Shown: piece by piece, positions 8,034 to 16,230 of the stretch
Position numbering within the stretch: position 1 is the stretch's first letter
How the letters are laid out: every line of letters begins with the position of its first letter
Source: Muribaculaceae bacterium
GTDB taxonomy: Bacteria; Bacteroidota; Bacteroidia; Bacteroidales; Muribaculaceae
DNA length: 33,647 bases
Assembly: GCA_017629835.1 (NCBI GenBank)
Contig: JAGBWK010000040.1
Location: 1-33,647 of the forward strand
Direction of reading: 5' to 3'
Position numbers and translations under genes: made by a program
Notes under the pieces: model-generated
Told to the model about the DNA's origin: nothing
Databases searched by the model: none
The model's input: the letters and a program-made list of their open reading frames with translations, nothing else

Positions 8034-10070
8034 TTAATTTGGGATGCGGTGGAAGGTTGCGTCGCGGAGATTTATGTGAGGGACGCCTTCTGCCGAAAGT
8101 TCTCGCACATAGCGTTCACGACGGCGCTTGTTCATGTCGGCAGTGAGCAAAATAGTGTCGGCATTACACATCGCAGCAAGCTCTACAACATCGCCCTTAA
8201 ACGCTTTATTAGCAATGCAATAGTCGGTATGCTGATGAAAAGCGCTGGGGGAATTTGCCATTTTCATTGTCAACCCGCCAAAATCAATTACGCCAGTATT
8301 TGCACCCAATTCGCCCAAGCGGAAATCAATCGTTTCAACATTGGCTGCAGCAAGGTAGGCGCCGTTTATTTCAACAAATTGCACTGAATCAGCTGCTTCG
8401 TTTATGGAGCGGTCGTTGCTAACCACGGTCACGTTAGGACCTGAACGAAAAACGATAAACGTGTTATGCAGATTTCGTGTGATGAAAAGTTCATTGGCAG
8501 GGAGTAGCGGCGTTGTCAAGAAGTAAGCTGCGACTGTTAACGCTATGGTCAATGTAGAGGCTACGGTATAGAACGCCCGACGGCGTATCACCCAAGCAAA
8601 CAGCAGTGCCACAGCGAGATACATAGGCACCAACAGCCATGGCGAAAAATATATTTCGTCCCAAACCAAGCCATTGCCGATTGAGATTGTTGCAATCGCA
8701 TCAACAATCCACGAAAACCAACCAAATAGCACGTTCAGAGCCTCAGCAAGCCAGCTGGCACCAACGCCCATTGCCGTCAAAATGGTCAATAGGCTGCCAC
8801 CACAAATCATAATTGGCAGAACAGCCACAGCTACAATATTGGCTGGGAGAAAGAGCCACGGCAAACGATGAAAATGCCACGCCGACAGCGGCATAGTGCC
8901 AATCGTAGCCGAAATAGTGACCATAACTACTCCCATTATACGCCACAATGTGCGACGGCGTTGACTGACCGGATTCAACTGATTTGCCATTAAAATAATT
9001 GAAAGCGTGGCAACAAACGAGAGTTGAAAACCTACCCGATACAGCGATAATGGGCTGAACAACAATATTAGAATGGCGGCTAAGCATAAGAAATTGAGCG
9101 ACGAACGTGGACGACGCATCAATATAGCAATGATTACCGCCGAAGCCATAATGGCTGAGCGCATCACCGATGCCGACATTCCAGTCATCACAACGAACAG
9201 CCAAACGCCAACAAGCACCGCAATCCAGCGACATCTGTACCAACCAGCCATTGCCAATGGTAAAAACAAAAATCCAAGTATCGAGGCTATTATTGCAAGG
9301 TGGGCACCGCTCAACGCCAACAAATGGGCGACGCCCGCAATAGCATAGTTATCGCGCTGACCCACACTCGAGTCGTCGCCAGTGAGAATTGCCGCCATAA
9401 AACTGGCAGTAGCTTCGTCAAGTCCTGAACGGAATATAACGTCGACCACGTCGTCACGCCACCCCATAATGGTGTATATGGGATTCTCTGAATGGCCAAC
9501 AACCTGCAACGAATCGCGCGGAACGTAGCACAGCATCGATACGCCCTGTGCATAATACACCCCTTGCATATCATCCTGCAATGGAAGGTCGGTCTCTTGA
9601 ATGGGCAACGAATAAGTGCCAACGAATTTCACCACGTCGCCAGGGGCTAAATCAGGCGTAAAGAATGGCATTCGAGCACGAATAACAAACGAATTGGTCG
9701 GCTCGTAATTTTCACCAACACACACGCTGTCGATTCTGATTTTTGCCACTTGATGATCGTTGGATAGTTCCGCCTCGGCAACTACGCCGCAAAGATGAGT
9801 ATCCTTAGCTATGGGAGATAAAAATTGCATCGGAGCAGAGAGCCACGATGCGCCACACCCAATCAATATCGCCACCGACAACACCAACAAGCGAATGCGA
9901 CGCATAAGCAGCAACCCGACGCACAATACAACAATCGCTATCATCGGCCATAAGTGCACGAGATAGCGTTGAAGTAATATGCCAACTACAACACCAATTA
10001 GCGTTGTTAGTAGGGGTATCACATAATTAACTTGCCGTGATTTTGGATTTAGCGATTCCATATCAACCAT
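8034..10070 (-). CDS. comEC: ComEC/Rec2-family membrane protein
   Basis: Integral membrane protein of the DNA-uptake channel family, thought to pass single-stranded DNA across the inner membrane. The 678-aa protein has N-terminal hydrophobic segments, an OB-like soluble section (about 85-200, with LAPGDVVKFVG), then the competence domain with about ten membrane helices including the hallmark HLLALSGAHLAII (near 246-258) and a C-terminal soluble part (about 520-678). That tail is where many homologues carry a metallo-beta-lactamase fold, but no HxHxDH motif is visible, so a catalytic nuclease there is unlikely. The start lies inside the end of aroE (22-nt overlap), so translation is coupled; a second ATG three codons in (10061) is also possible. 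No other competence genes are in the window. Confidence 0.9.
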   Translation of the reverse strand: MVDMESLNPKSRQVNYVIPLLTTLIGVVVGILLQRYLVHLWPMIAIVVLCVGLLLMRRIRLLVLSVAILIGCGASWLSAPMQFLSPIAKDTHLCGVVAEAELSNDHQVAKIRIDSVCVGENYEPTNSFVIRARMPFFTPDLAPGDVVKFVGTYSLPIQETDLPLQDDMQGVYYAQGVSMLCYVPRDSLQVVGHSENPIYTIMGWRDDVVDVIFRSGLDEATASFMAAILTGDDSSVGQRDNYAIAGVAHLLALSGAHLAIIASILGFLFLPLAMAGWYRCRWIAVLVGVWLFVVMTGMSASVMRSAIMASAVIIAILMRRPRSSLNFLCLAAILILLFSPLSLYRVGFQLSFVATLSIILMANQLNPVSQRRRTLWRIMGVVMVTISATIGTMPLSAWHFHRLPWLFLPANIVAVAVLPIMICGGSLLTILTAMGVGASWLAEALNVLFGWFSWIVDAIATISIGNGLVWDEIYFSPWLLVPMYLAVALLFAWVIRRRAFYTVASTLTIALTVAAYFLTTPLLPANELFITRNLHNTFIVFRSGPNVTVVSNDRSINEAADSVQFVEINGAYLAAANVETIDFRLGELGANTGVIDFGGLTMKMANSPSAFHQHTDYCIANKAFKGDVVELAAMCNADTILLTADMNKRRRERYVRELSAEGVPHINLRDATFHRIPN

Positions 10071-10807
10071 GCTTCAAATGCCTGCAGCAGAAGCATTTCC
10101 AATCCATTTTTAACCTCTGCGCCACGTTCCTGCGCCTTGCGCATAAACAGTGTCACGTCGGGGTTATAGAGCAAATCATAACATAAATGCTCAGGCGTGA
10201 TGCAATCGTAAGGAATATCGGGGCACTCCTCGGTGTGAGGATACATACCCAAGGGAGTTGTGTTGACAATTACCAAATTTTGTGCCATAACCTCTGGCGT
10301 GAGTTCCTCGTAGGTGAGCATACCTTCGCGTTTTGTGCGCGAAACAAAAGTCGTGGCCACTCCAAGATTTTGCAAGGCATATTCAACCGCCTTTGCAGCG
10401 CCACCCGTGCCGAGAATCAACGCTCGACAACGCTTTTCGTTGAGCATTGGAGCTATTGAATCAGAGAAACCGACAACGTCGGAATTGTAGCCGACGAACG
10501 TAGGATTGCCTCCTTTTGTTCGCTCGATTTTAATCACGTTCACAGCTCCGATTTGTTCCGCAACTGGGTCAATTGCAGTGAGATATGGTATTACCTGTTG
10601 CTTATATGGAATAGTCACATTTAAGCCACTCAACATGGGATATTGACTGACAATTTCCATAAAGTCGCCAATATCGGGAATTTCAAAATTAAGATAACGA
10701 GCAGAAATATTTTCAGCGTCGAACTTGCGGTTGAAATAATCCTGCGAAAACGAATGTCCTAAGGGAAAACCTATGAGTCCGTAGATTTTTTCGTTGTCGA
10801 AATGCAT
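10049..10807 (-). CDS. aroE: Shikimate dehydrogenase
   Basis: Reduces 3-dehydroshikimate to shikimate with NADPH, the fourth step of the shikimate pathway to chorismate. The 252-aa length is normal for the bacterial enzyme. Visible blocks are the substrate-binding GFPLGHSFSQ (near 13-22, SxS type), NVTIPYKQ (near 63-70, with catalytic lysine), the glycine-rich dinucleotide motif GTGGAAKAV (near 127), NTTPLGMYP (near 187) and YDLLYNP (near 214). The 3' end overlaps the comEC start by 22 nt, and the pair is transcribed from a promoter near 10892-10920. Confidence 0.96.
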   Translation of the reverse strand: MHFDNEKIYGLIGFPLGHSFSQDYFNRKFDAENISARYLNFEIPDIGDFMEIVSQYPMLSGLNVTIPYKQQVIPYLTAIDPVAEQIGAVNVIKIERTKGGNPTFVGYNSDVVGFSDSIAPMLNEKRCRALILGTGGAAKAVEYALQNLGVATTFVSRTKREGMLTYEELTPEVMAQNLVIVNTTPLGMYPHTEECPDIPYDCITPEHLCYDLLYNPDVTLFMRKAQERGAEVKNGLEMLLLQAFEAWLIWNR

Positions 10808-10891
10808 AATCTATAATTCTTTATCGGCATCAGCAAACCCAATACAGAGCCCACCTAACCTTTATTCCTTTTGTATCTATTTTATTCGCCG

Positions 10892-10920
10892 CAAATATAA
10901 TGAAATATTTTGATTGCAAA
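10892..10920 (-). promoter_or_regulatory. Bacteroidetes-type promoter for aroE-comEC
   Basis: On the minus strand TTTG (10920-10917), a 17-nt spacer, then TATATTTG (10899-10892). The -7 box is an exact TAnnTTTG. Transcription would start near 10885, giving a leader of about 75 nt. The rest of the gap from 10808 to 11206 is AT-rich and holds a second, weaker TAAATTTG box for the plus-strand gene but no credible coding sequence. Confidence 0.6.
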
Positions 10921-11080
10921 GAAATTTACCCCCAATTACTTAATCGAAAAAATATAAAGCCCAAACGCCATAACCAGTACTTTTTTGCCTTTTCTAACTC
11001 CATAAATCAGTCAATTTATGTTAATTTGCAATGTGGCAGATTTTAACGCTACTATTCTGGGATTATACAATGCAAAAATG

Positions 11081-11088
11081 TAAATTTG
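11081..11088 (+). promoter_or_regulatory. Possible -7 box for the AAA+ ATPase gene
   Basis: TAAATTTG matches TAnnTTTG about 119 nt before the ATPase start codon. No TTTG stands at the expected distance upstream, so this is tentative. A near-match TTAATTTG at 11021-11028 is an alternative. Confidence 0.28.
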
Positions 11089-11206
11089 CAGTAATTGAAT
11101 ATCTATGGATTAACCGAATCATTGTGAATGAAACTTTTCTAATATGGAAAATTCTTGGATATAACATTATTACAAAACAAATAACTTACAAACCAATCAT
11201 ACGATT

Positions 11207-12868
11207 ATGGCAGACGAATCTGTATCTCCAGCTGGCACTGGTGGATGTTTAATCATTATTGCTATTGTACTTTTTTTTAGTGCTTACTCATTTGATTTTA
11301 GCTTTATTTGGATAATATGTGCAATTTTAATATTTATAATAGGGATTATTCTAATCGTTCCAGATCCAAAGAATTCGAATTCTGAACATGAATCGAATCA
11401 CAACACCAATACTGACTCTGAGCAACAATCGGAATTTGAAAAATTCCTACCTGCAGCAAAAGAGGCAGCTAACAATCTGTATCAACACATTTGCAGGATG
11501 AATCATAGCGAAAAGATTCGCGCCGTACTTGCAGAGAAAATAAATATTACCAATGAAGATGAAGGAGGCAAAGATTTCTCGGTTGATAACGATGAAAATC
11601 GACTATATACCAACTTAGACAATCGAGTTGCTTTTTCCGCAATCAATGACGTACAAAAATGCTACGAACATTTAGGTCATGGTGTAAATTTAAGATCCAT
11701 AGAATCTCTCCCAGTTGCAATATTCTTCACGCAAATAGTTGTACCCGATAAAGTCTATCTATGGGAATTTTACAACGGAAATGAAATTTATTCTATTGCA
11801 GAAGAATCATACGAGTGTGCAAAAAAATATTACAGACCTCATTTCGACAAAGATAAATTCTTACTTGTAGAAGCACTGCGCGATACCGATGCTGAGCAAG
11901 ATTTGGTCGACAAATATGTCGTTTTGCTTTATCGTTTTGCAATGACTATTGCGAACGCCGACAAGAATATCGATGAGACCGAAAAACAATGGTTAGCCAA
12001 TATCCTTAAGTTCAACGACACTACATCGTCAAACGACAACGAATCAACTGAAAAGAATGAGAATGCTCTTGATGACCTCAACACTCTAATTGGCTTGACA
12101 TCAGTAAAGTCTGAAGTTCAAAACATTTACAATCTCATTAAAGTTCAAAAGATTAGAGAAGCCAGTGGGCTTAAAGCTCCCGATATTTCGTACCACTGTG
12201 TATTTACTGGAAATCCTGGCACAGGCAAAACGACCGTTGCACGTTTGGTCGCTCAAATTTATCAGAATTTAGGCATACTTAAAAAGGGGCAACTGATTGA
12301 AACTGACCGTTCTGGGCTCGTTGCCGAATATGTAGGTCAAACAGCCGTTAAAACCAACAAAATCATTGATTCGGCTCTCGACGGTGTTCTATTTATCGAC
12401 GAAGCATATTCATTGATACAAGGTGGCAACAACGATTATGGCATGGAAGCTGTTGCTACGCTGCTCAAGAGAATGGAGGATGACCGCGACCGCTTAGTTG
12501 TTATTCTTGCTGGCTACTCCGATGAAATGAAACAATTTATTAATTCTAATCCGGGTCTTCAATCAAGATTCAATCGTTACATTAATTTTGAAGACTACAA
12601 TGTTGACGAATTAATGTCGATATTCTGTTTCAATCTCCAAAAATACGACTATGTAATGACCGCTGAAGGGCGTGCTCATCTTCAAAAAGTTTTAGACGAG
12701 GCTGTGGCACATAAAGATGAAAACTTTGGCAATGCTCGTTACGTAAGAAATCTCTTTGAAAAGACATTAGAAAAGCAAGCCCAACGACTTGCCTTTGCCC
12801 CCTCATTGACCAATGACGACCTAAAAGAGATTACTGCCGATGACATCCCCAACCTACAACAATCATAA
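11207..12868 (+). CDS. Membrane-anchored CbbX/SpoVK-type AAA+ ATPase
   Basis: 553-aa AAA+ ATPase with an unusual N-terminus. Two adjacent hydrophobic helices (about residues 14-32 and 33-51) would form a membrane hairpin, followed by an acidic, Asn/Ser-rich linker, a middle region of unknown fold, and a short stretch resembling TerB-type helices (about 231-267, with MTIANADKNIDETEKQWL). The AAA+ module begins near 288 and is closest to the CbbX/SpoVK/EccA C-terminal type: Walker A GNPGTGKT (near 334), Walker B LFIDEAYSL (near 395), AGYSDEM (near 433), the arginine-finger region SRFNRYI (near 453) and FGNARYVRNLFE (near 508). CbbX-type ATPases remodel protein partners; no substrate is identifiable here. 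The gene is more AT-rich than its neighbours and stands alone between a divergent aroE and a repeat-bearing gap, which suggests an accessory gene. Confidence 0.85.
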   Translation: MADESVSPAGTGGCLIIIAIVLFFSAYSFDFSFIWIICAILIFIIGIILIVPDPKNSNSEHESNHNTNTDSEQQSEFEKFLPAAKEAANNLYQHICRMNHSEKIRAVLAEKINITNEDEGGKDFSVDNDENRLYTNLDNRVAFSAINDVQKCYEHLGHGVNLRSIESLPVAIFFTQIVVPDKVYLWEFYNGNEIYSIAEESYECAKKYYRPHFDKDKFLLVEALRDTDAEQDLVDKYVVLLYRFAMTIANADKNIDETEKQWLANILKFNDTTSSNDNESTEKNENALDDLNTLIGLTSVKSEVQNIYNLIKVQKIREASGLKAPDISYHCVFTGNPGTGKTTVARLVAQIYQNLGILKKGQLIETDRSGLVAEYVGQTAVKTNKIIDSALDGVLFIDEAYSLIQGGNNDYGMEAVATLLKRMEDDRDRLVVILAGYSDEMKQFINSNPGLQSRFNRYINFEDYNVDELMSIFCFNLQKYDYVMTAEGRAHLQKVLDEAVAHKDENFGNARYVRNLFEKTLEKQAQRLAFAPSLTNDDLKEITADDIPNLQQS

Positions 12869-12927
12869 CCAATCCCAACACCGCGGACTCTCTTGTAAAT
12901 CTGCGTGAATTAAATATTATGATAGGC

Positions 12928-12979
12928 GACTTAAGTCTCTTAGTCAACCTATAAATCTTAGTCAACCAAAGGTGGGTTG
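12928..12979. repeat. Short palindrome and 12-nt direct repeat
   Basis: GACTTAAGTC (12928-12937) is a perfect palindrome. It is followed by two copies of TCTTAGTCAACC at 12938-12949 and 12956-12967 (18-nt period). The second copy can pair with GGTTG at 12975-12979 to make a weak 5-bp hairpin. These could be operator sites or decayed sequence after the ATPase gene; no clear terminator is seen here. Confidence 0.5.
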
Positions 12980-13025
12980 GGGAGGTTTTTTGGAGGGTAA
13001 GGAAAAATATTTTTGGGGATTGGTT

Positions 13026-13054
13026 ATTGTTATCGGAAGATTTTTGTAACTTTG
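13026..13054 (+). promoter_or_regulatory. Bacteroidetes-type promoter for nfo
   Basis: ATTG (13026-13029), a 17-nt spacer, then TAACTTTG (13047-13054), an exact TAnnTTTG. Transcription would start near 13061 and leave a leader of about 175 nt before the nfo start, which includes all the 35-nt repeats at 13086-13208. Confidence 0.5.
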
Positions 13055-13085
13055 TGACTACATTGGCAAATTCGATGTATCATAG

Positions 13086-13208
13086 AGATTTGTGACCAAA
13101 TGTCTGTACAAACAATACTTTAGATTTGTGATCAAATTTCTATACAAACCATACTGAGATTTGTGATCAAATATCTACTTACGAGACGACTCTCAATATC
13201 TACTTACG
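13086..13208 (+). repeat. Tandem 35-36-nt repeats in the nfo leader
   Basis: Three copies beginning AGATTTGTGA(C/T)CAAAT start at 13086, 13122 and 13157 (periods 36 and 35). The first two match over about 35 nt with five differences and continue with TCTRTACAAAC. The third diverges after about 17 nt and runs into a separate direct repeat, ATATCTACTTACG at 13171-13183 and again at 13196-13208 (25-nt period). The core contains the palindrome TGATCA in copies 2 and 3. There are no unique spacers between the copies, so this is not a CRISPR array. They lie between the predicted promoter and the nfo start. Confidence 0.85.
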
Positions 13209-13236
13209 GACCACTACCCTAATTACTTGATTCAAG

Positions 13237-14076
13237 ATGAAATATATAGGTGCTCACGTATCAACCGAAAAAGGTGTCAGTCAGGCTCCTTTGAATGCTC
13301 ATAATATTGGCGCTCGCGCATTTGCTTTGTTCACTCGCAATCCGTCGCGGTGGCAATCGAAGCCTATCTCCGACAAAGAGGCTGAATTGTTTCGCCAACG
13401 CTGTGCCGAATTTGGTTTTGGTCCAGAGCATATTCTGCCCCACGACAGCTACCTCATCAATCTCGGCGCTCCCGACCCTGAGAAGTTGGCACTTTCGCGC
13501 GAAGCATTTCTCGACGAGTTACACCGCTGCGAGCAACTTGGCTTGACGATGCTCAATTTCCACCCTGGCTCACACTTGAATCTTGTTGACCCCGACAAGT
13601 GTCTGTCGACCATTGCCGAGTCAATCAATATGGCTCTCGACCAAACAACTGGGGTGAAAGCTGTAATTGAATCGACCGCAGGACAGGGGTCAAACCTTGG
13701 ACACAAGTTTGAACAAATTGCTGCGATAATCGACCAAGTAGAGGACAAGTCGCGCATCGGCGTGTGCGTCGACACATGTCACTCGTTTTCAGCAGGCTAC
13801 GACCTTGTCACTCCCGAAGGCTACGAACACACTTGGGCTGAATTCGACCGCATCATAGGGCTGAACTATCTCAGCGGTCTACACCTCAACGACTCAAAAC
13901 GTGGCATCGGCTCTCGCATCGACCGCCACGAGTCGCTCGGGCAAGGCACTCTTGGCGAAGGGTTCTTCCGTATGCTTATGGCCGACCCTCGTATGGACAA
14001 CATACCATTGATTCTCGAAACGCCCAACACCGACCTTTGGGCAGACGAAATTAAATGGCTCTATCAGCAGGTTTAA
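13237..14076 (+). CDS. nfo: Endonuclease IV (AP endonuclease)
   Basis: Zinc-dependent apurinic/apyrimidinic endonuclease of base-excision repair; it cuts 5' to abasic sites and trims blocked 3' ends. The 279-aa length and the metal-ligand blocks are typical: IGAHVS at the N-terminus, [10 protein letters not shown] (near 68), FHPGSHL (near 108), ESTAGQG (near 147), [13 protein letters not shown] (near 177), HLNDSK (near 215), DRHESLGQG (near 229) and LETPN (near 261). It stands as a single gene with its own long leader and a 116-nt gap before the transporter. That gap holds a small inverted repeat ATTGAA/TTCAAT near 14126 and a doubled CCTCC-containing stretch near 14140-14165 but no clear promoter. 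Confidence 0.97.
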   Translation: MKYIGAHVSTEKGVSQAPLNAHNIGARAFALFTRNPSRWQSKPISDKEAELFRQRCAEFGFGPEHILPHDSYLINLGAPDPEKLALSREAFLDELHRCEQLGLTMLNFHPGSHLNLVDPDKCLSTIAESINMALDQTTGVKAVIESTAGQGSNLGHKFEQIAAIIDQVEDKSRIGVCVDTCHSFSAGYDLVTPEGYEHTWAEFDRIIGLNYLSGLHLNDSKRGIGSRIDRHESLGQGTLGEGFFRMLMADPRMDNIPLILETPNTDLWADEIKWLYQQV

Positions 14077-14192
14077 CTCAACGGACAATATCTGAAAGCA
14101 GAACTATTAAAAGTCGAACTATAAATTGAAGCACTTTCAATCCTCCTACATAATCCTCCACATAGAATAATACTTAAAACTTCACCATAAAT

Positions 14193-16040
14193 ATGTTAAA
14201 CAAACCCGATTTAAGTTTCTGGAAACTTTGGAACCTCAGCTTCGGTTTCTTCGGAGTACAGATTGCTTATGCATTACAAAGTTCGCAGGTCAGCCGTATT
14301 TTTTCGACGATCGGCGCTGACCCACATCAGTTAAGTTACTTCTGGATACTCCCTCCATTAATGGGATTCCTCGTACAGCCAATCATCGGCTCGGCAAGCG
14401 ACCGCACATGGAATCGCTTCGGTCGACGTCTCCCCTATCTAATCGTTGGCGCATTGGTTGCTATCATCGTGATGTGCTTCCTCCCCAACGCTGGTAGCCT
14501 TGGGCTTACAGTATCAATGGCTATATTCTTCGGCCTATTCTGCTTGATGCTCCTCGACACATCAATCAACATGGCAATGCAGCCATTCAAGATGCTCGTG
14601 GGCGACTTCGTGAACGAAAAACAGAAAGGCACAGCATACGCAATTCAGAGTTTCCTCTGCAATGCAGGCTCATTCGTAGGCTATCTCGCACCATTTATTC
14701 TCGCACTCTTCTTGAGCAAAACAGCCCCCGAAGGCGAAGTGCCTCCAACTGTAACGTTTGCATTCTATCTCGGCGCAGCAATATTGTTGCTTTGCGTCAT
14801 CTACACCTTCTGGAAGGTGAAAGAAATGCCCCCAAAAGAATATGCACTCTACAATGGCGCACCCGAAAAGCAAGAGAACACAGGCAATATGTTCAAACAG
14901 ATGTTAGGAGCGTTGAAAACTGCGCCTAAGGTGTTCTGGACAATTGGCCTTGTGCAGTTCTTCTGCTGGAGCGGCTTCCTATTCTTGTGGACATATTCAA
15001 CCGACGCTATTGCCGGACATATTTTCGACGCACCCGTAGTCGATAAAGTGACAGGCGTGAGCATCGACGGCAAAACATATAGCGACAAATACCTGTTTGC
15101 CGACGACAACCTCGTAATCGACGACGGCCGCTTGACAATCAAAGAGATTGTAATCGACGGACAAGCTATGACTCCCAATATCGTAGTCAACAATGCTGGC
15201 GACACAATCATCCGCGGTGGACAAATCGTTTACGCTAATGGTGTTCCCACAGTGAAACCGGGCGAAACATTCGCTGTTGCTGGCGATAAAGTTGTAGTCA
15301 GCAACGCTGACGCTGCACAGAGCGAATTTGTTATCGAAAACGAAGCTCGCACAGTGACAACATTATCAACAATCACTGCCGATAACAAGCTTATGACAGC
15401 CCACATCGCAGTCAATAAGAATGGCACTTGGGAAACTGAGCAAGTAGCTGAACTTCCCGCTGCTTCAGCCGCAGAAATCAAAGCAGAAGTAGCTCCAGTG
15501 CTCAACGCACAATCAGTTGAATATCAAGATGCAGGCGACTGGAATGGCGTGCTCTTCGCAATTCAGGCAGTATTTGCTCTCATCTGGGCTTCGGTACTCC
15601 CCAAATTTAAGAATCGCCGCCTTGGCTACTCAATCAGCTTGTTTATCGGTGCATTCGGTTTCATCTCAGTATGGTTCTTCAAGTCGAAATTTGCATTGTT
15701 CGGCTACGAAATACCCTTAGCATCACTCTCATACGGACTTATGGGTTGCGGCTGGGCAGCTATGTTGGCAATGCCATTCACTATTCTGACCAATGCATTA
15801 TCGGGTCAGAACATCGGCACATACCTCGGCCTATTCAACTGCACAATCTGCTTACCACAGATTATTGCCGGTATATTGGGCGGTCTCATCCTCGGCTTGT
15901 TCCCCGAATCGGCAAATGGCACACCTCAAACAGTGTTTATGGTAGTGCTTGCAGGCGTATTGATGCTTATCGGAGCAATTGCAGTGTGGATTATCAAAGA
16001 AACTTCAGGCTCAGCACAGCAGCAAGCTAAGGCAGAATAA
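14193..16040 (+). CDS. MFS sugar transporter (SLC45/GPH-like) with a large periplasmic insert
   Basis: Predicted proton- or cation-coupled sugar permease in the inner membrane. Twelve membrane helices can be drawn: six before residue about 215, TM7 near 247-268, and five after residue 448. SLC45-type signatures include QSSQVSRIF after TM1 and [17 protein letters not shown] between TM2 and TM3. The 615-aa protein is longer than the 400-500 aa usual for the family because about 175 residues (roughly 271-446) sit between TM7 and TM8, on the periplasmic side by the usual MFS topology. This section is hydrophilic, rich in Val/Ile/Asn/Asp and looks beta-rich ([29 protein letters not shown]). The frame is continuous, so it is not a frameshift. 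Substrate is unknown; maltose- or sucrose-type disaccharides are plausible. A strong terminator follows. Confidence 0.85.
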   Translation: MLNKPDLSFWKLWNLSFGFFGVQIAYALQSSQVSRIFSTIGADPHQLSYFWILPPLMGFLVQPIIGSASDRTWNRFGRRLPYLIVGALVAIIVMCFLPNAGSLGLTVSMAIFFGLFCLMLLDTSINMAMQPFKMLVGDFVNEKQKGTAYAIQSFLCNAGSFVGYLAPFILALFLSKTAPEGEVPPTVTFAFYLGAAILLLCVIYTFWKVKEMPPKEYALYNGAPEKQENTGNMFKQMLGALKTAPKVFWTIGLVQFFCWSGFLFLWTYSTDAIAGHIFDAPVVDKVTGVSIDGKTYSDKYLFADDNLVIDDGRLTIKEIVIDGQAMTPNIVVNNAGDTIIRGGQIVYANGVPTVKPGETFAVAGDKVVVSNADAAQSEFVIENEARTVTTLSTITADNKLMTAHIAVNKNGTWETEQVAELPAASAAEIKAEVAPVLNAQSVEYQDAGDWNGVLFAIQAVFALIWASVLPKFKNRRLGYSISLFIGAFGFISVWFFKSKFALFGYEIPLASLSYGLMGCGWAAMLAMPFTILTNALSGQNIGTYLGLFNCTICLPQIIAGILGGLILGLFPESANGTPQTVFMVVLAGVLMLIGAIAVWIIKETSGSAQQQAKAE

Positions 16041-16105
16041 TCAGCTACTATTCGGAAATTCTTTATTTGAGAAAAATCAGAGTTTAAGAATTTCACAAAC
16101 ATAGC

Positions 16106-16141
16106 AAAACCGCAATGATGAATATTTGTCATTGCGGTTTT
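16106..16141 (+). terminator. Rho-independent terminator after the MFS gene
   Basis: AAAACCGCAATGA (16106-16118) and TCATTGCGGTTTT (16129-16141) form a perfect 13-bp stem with a 10-nt loop, running into T-rich sequence (TTTTTATTT). The loop and 3' arm also carry the upstream half of the gmd promoter. Confidence 0.88.
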
Positions 16142-16156
16142 TATTTGCTACCTTTG
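16125..16156 (+). promoter_or_regulatory. Bacteroidetes-type promoter for gmd-fcl, overlapping a terminator
   Basis: TTTG (16125-16128), a 20-nt spacer, then TACCTTTG (16149-16156). The -33 box is in the loop of the preceding terminator hairpin and the spacer covers its 3' arm. Predicted transcription start is near 16163, about 68 nt before the gmd start. The promoter lies inside the longer in-frame extension of gmd (from 16126), which argues for the start at 16231. Confidence 0.7.
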
Positions 16157-16230
16157 TGAACAACAAACTTCGTACGTTTGTAATATATGACGCAAACGTT
16201 AATTATATTATACACACAACATTATTAATC

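Noticed and set aside
11031..11252. 73-aa plus-strand ORF in the gap before the AAA+ gene
   Set aside because: AT-rich with hydrophobic, low-information composition, includes the possible -7 box and overlaps the ATPase start in another frame.
13086..13208. CRISPR array
   Set aside because: The period is near 36 nt but there are no unique spacers between copies, only three units, and no cas genes.
16126..16230. Longer N-terminus for Gmd
   Set aside because: The extension contains the promoter and the terminator arm, and the Gmd fold starts at MKKVALITG.
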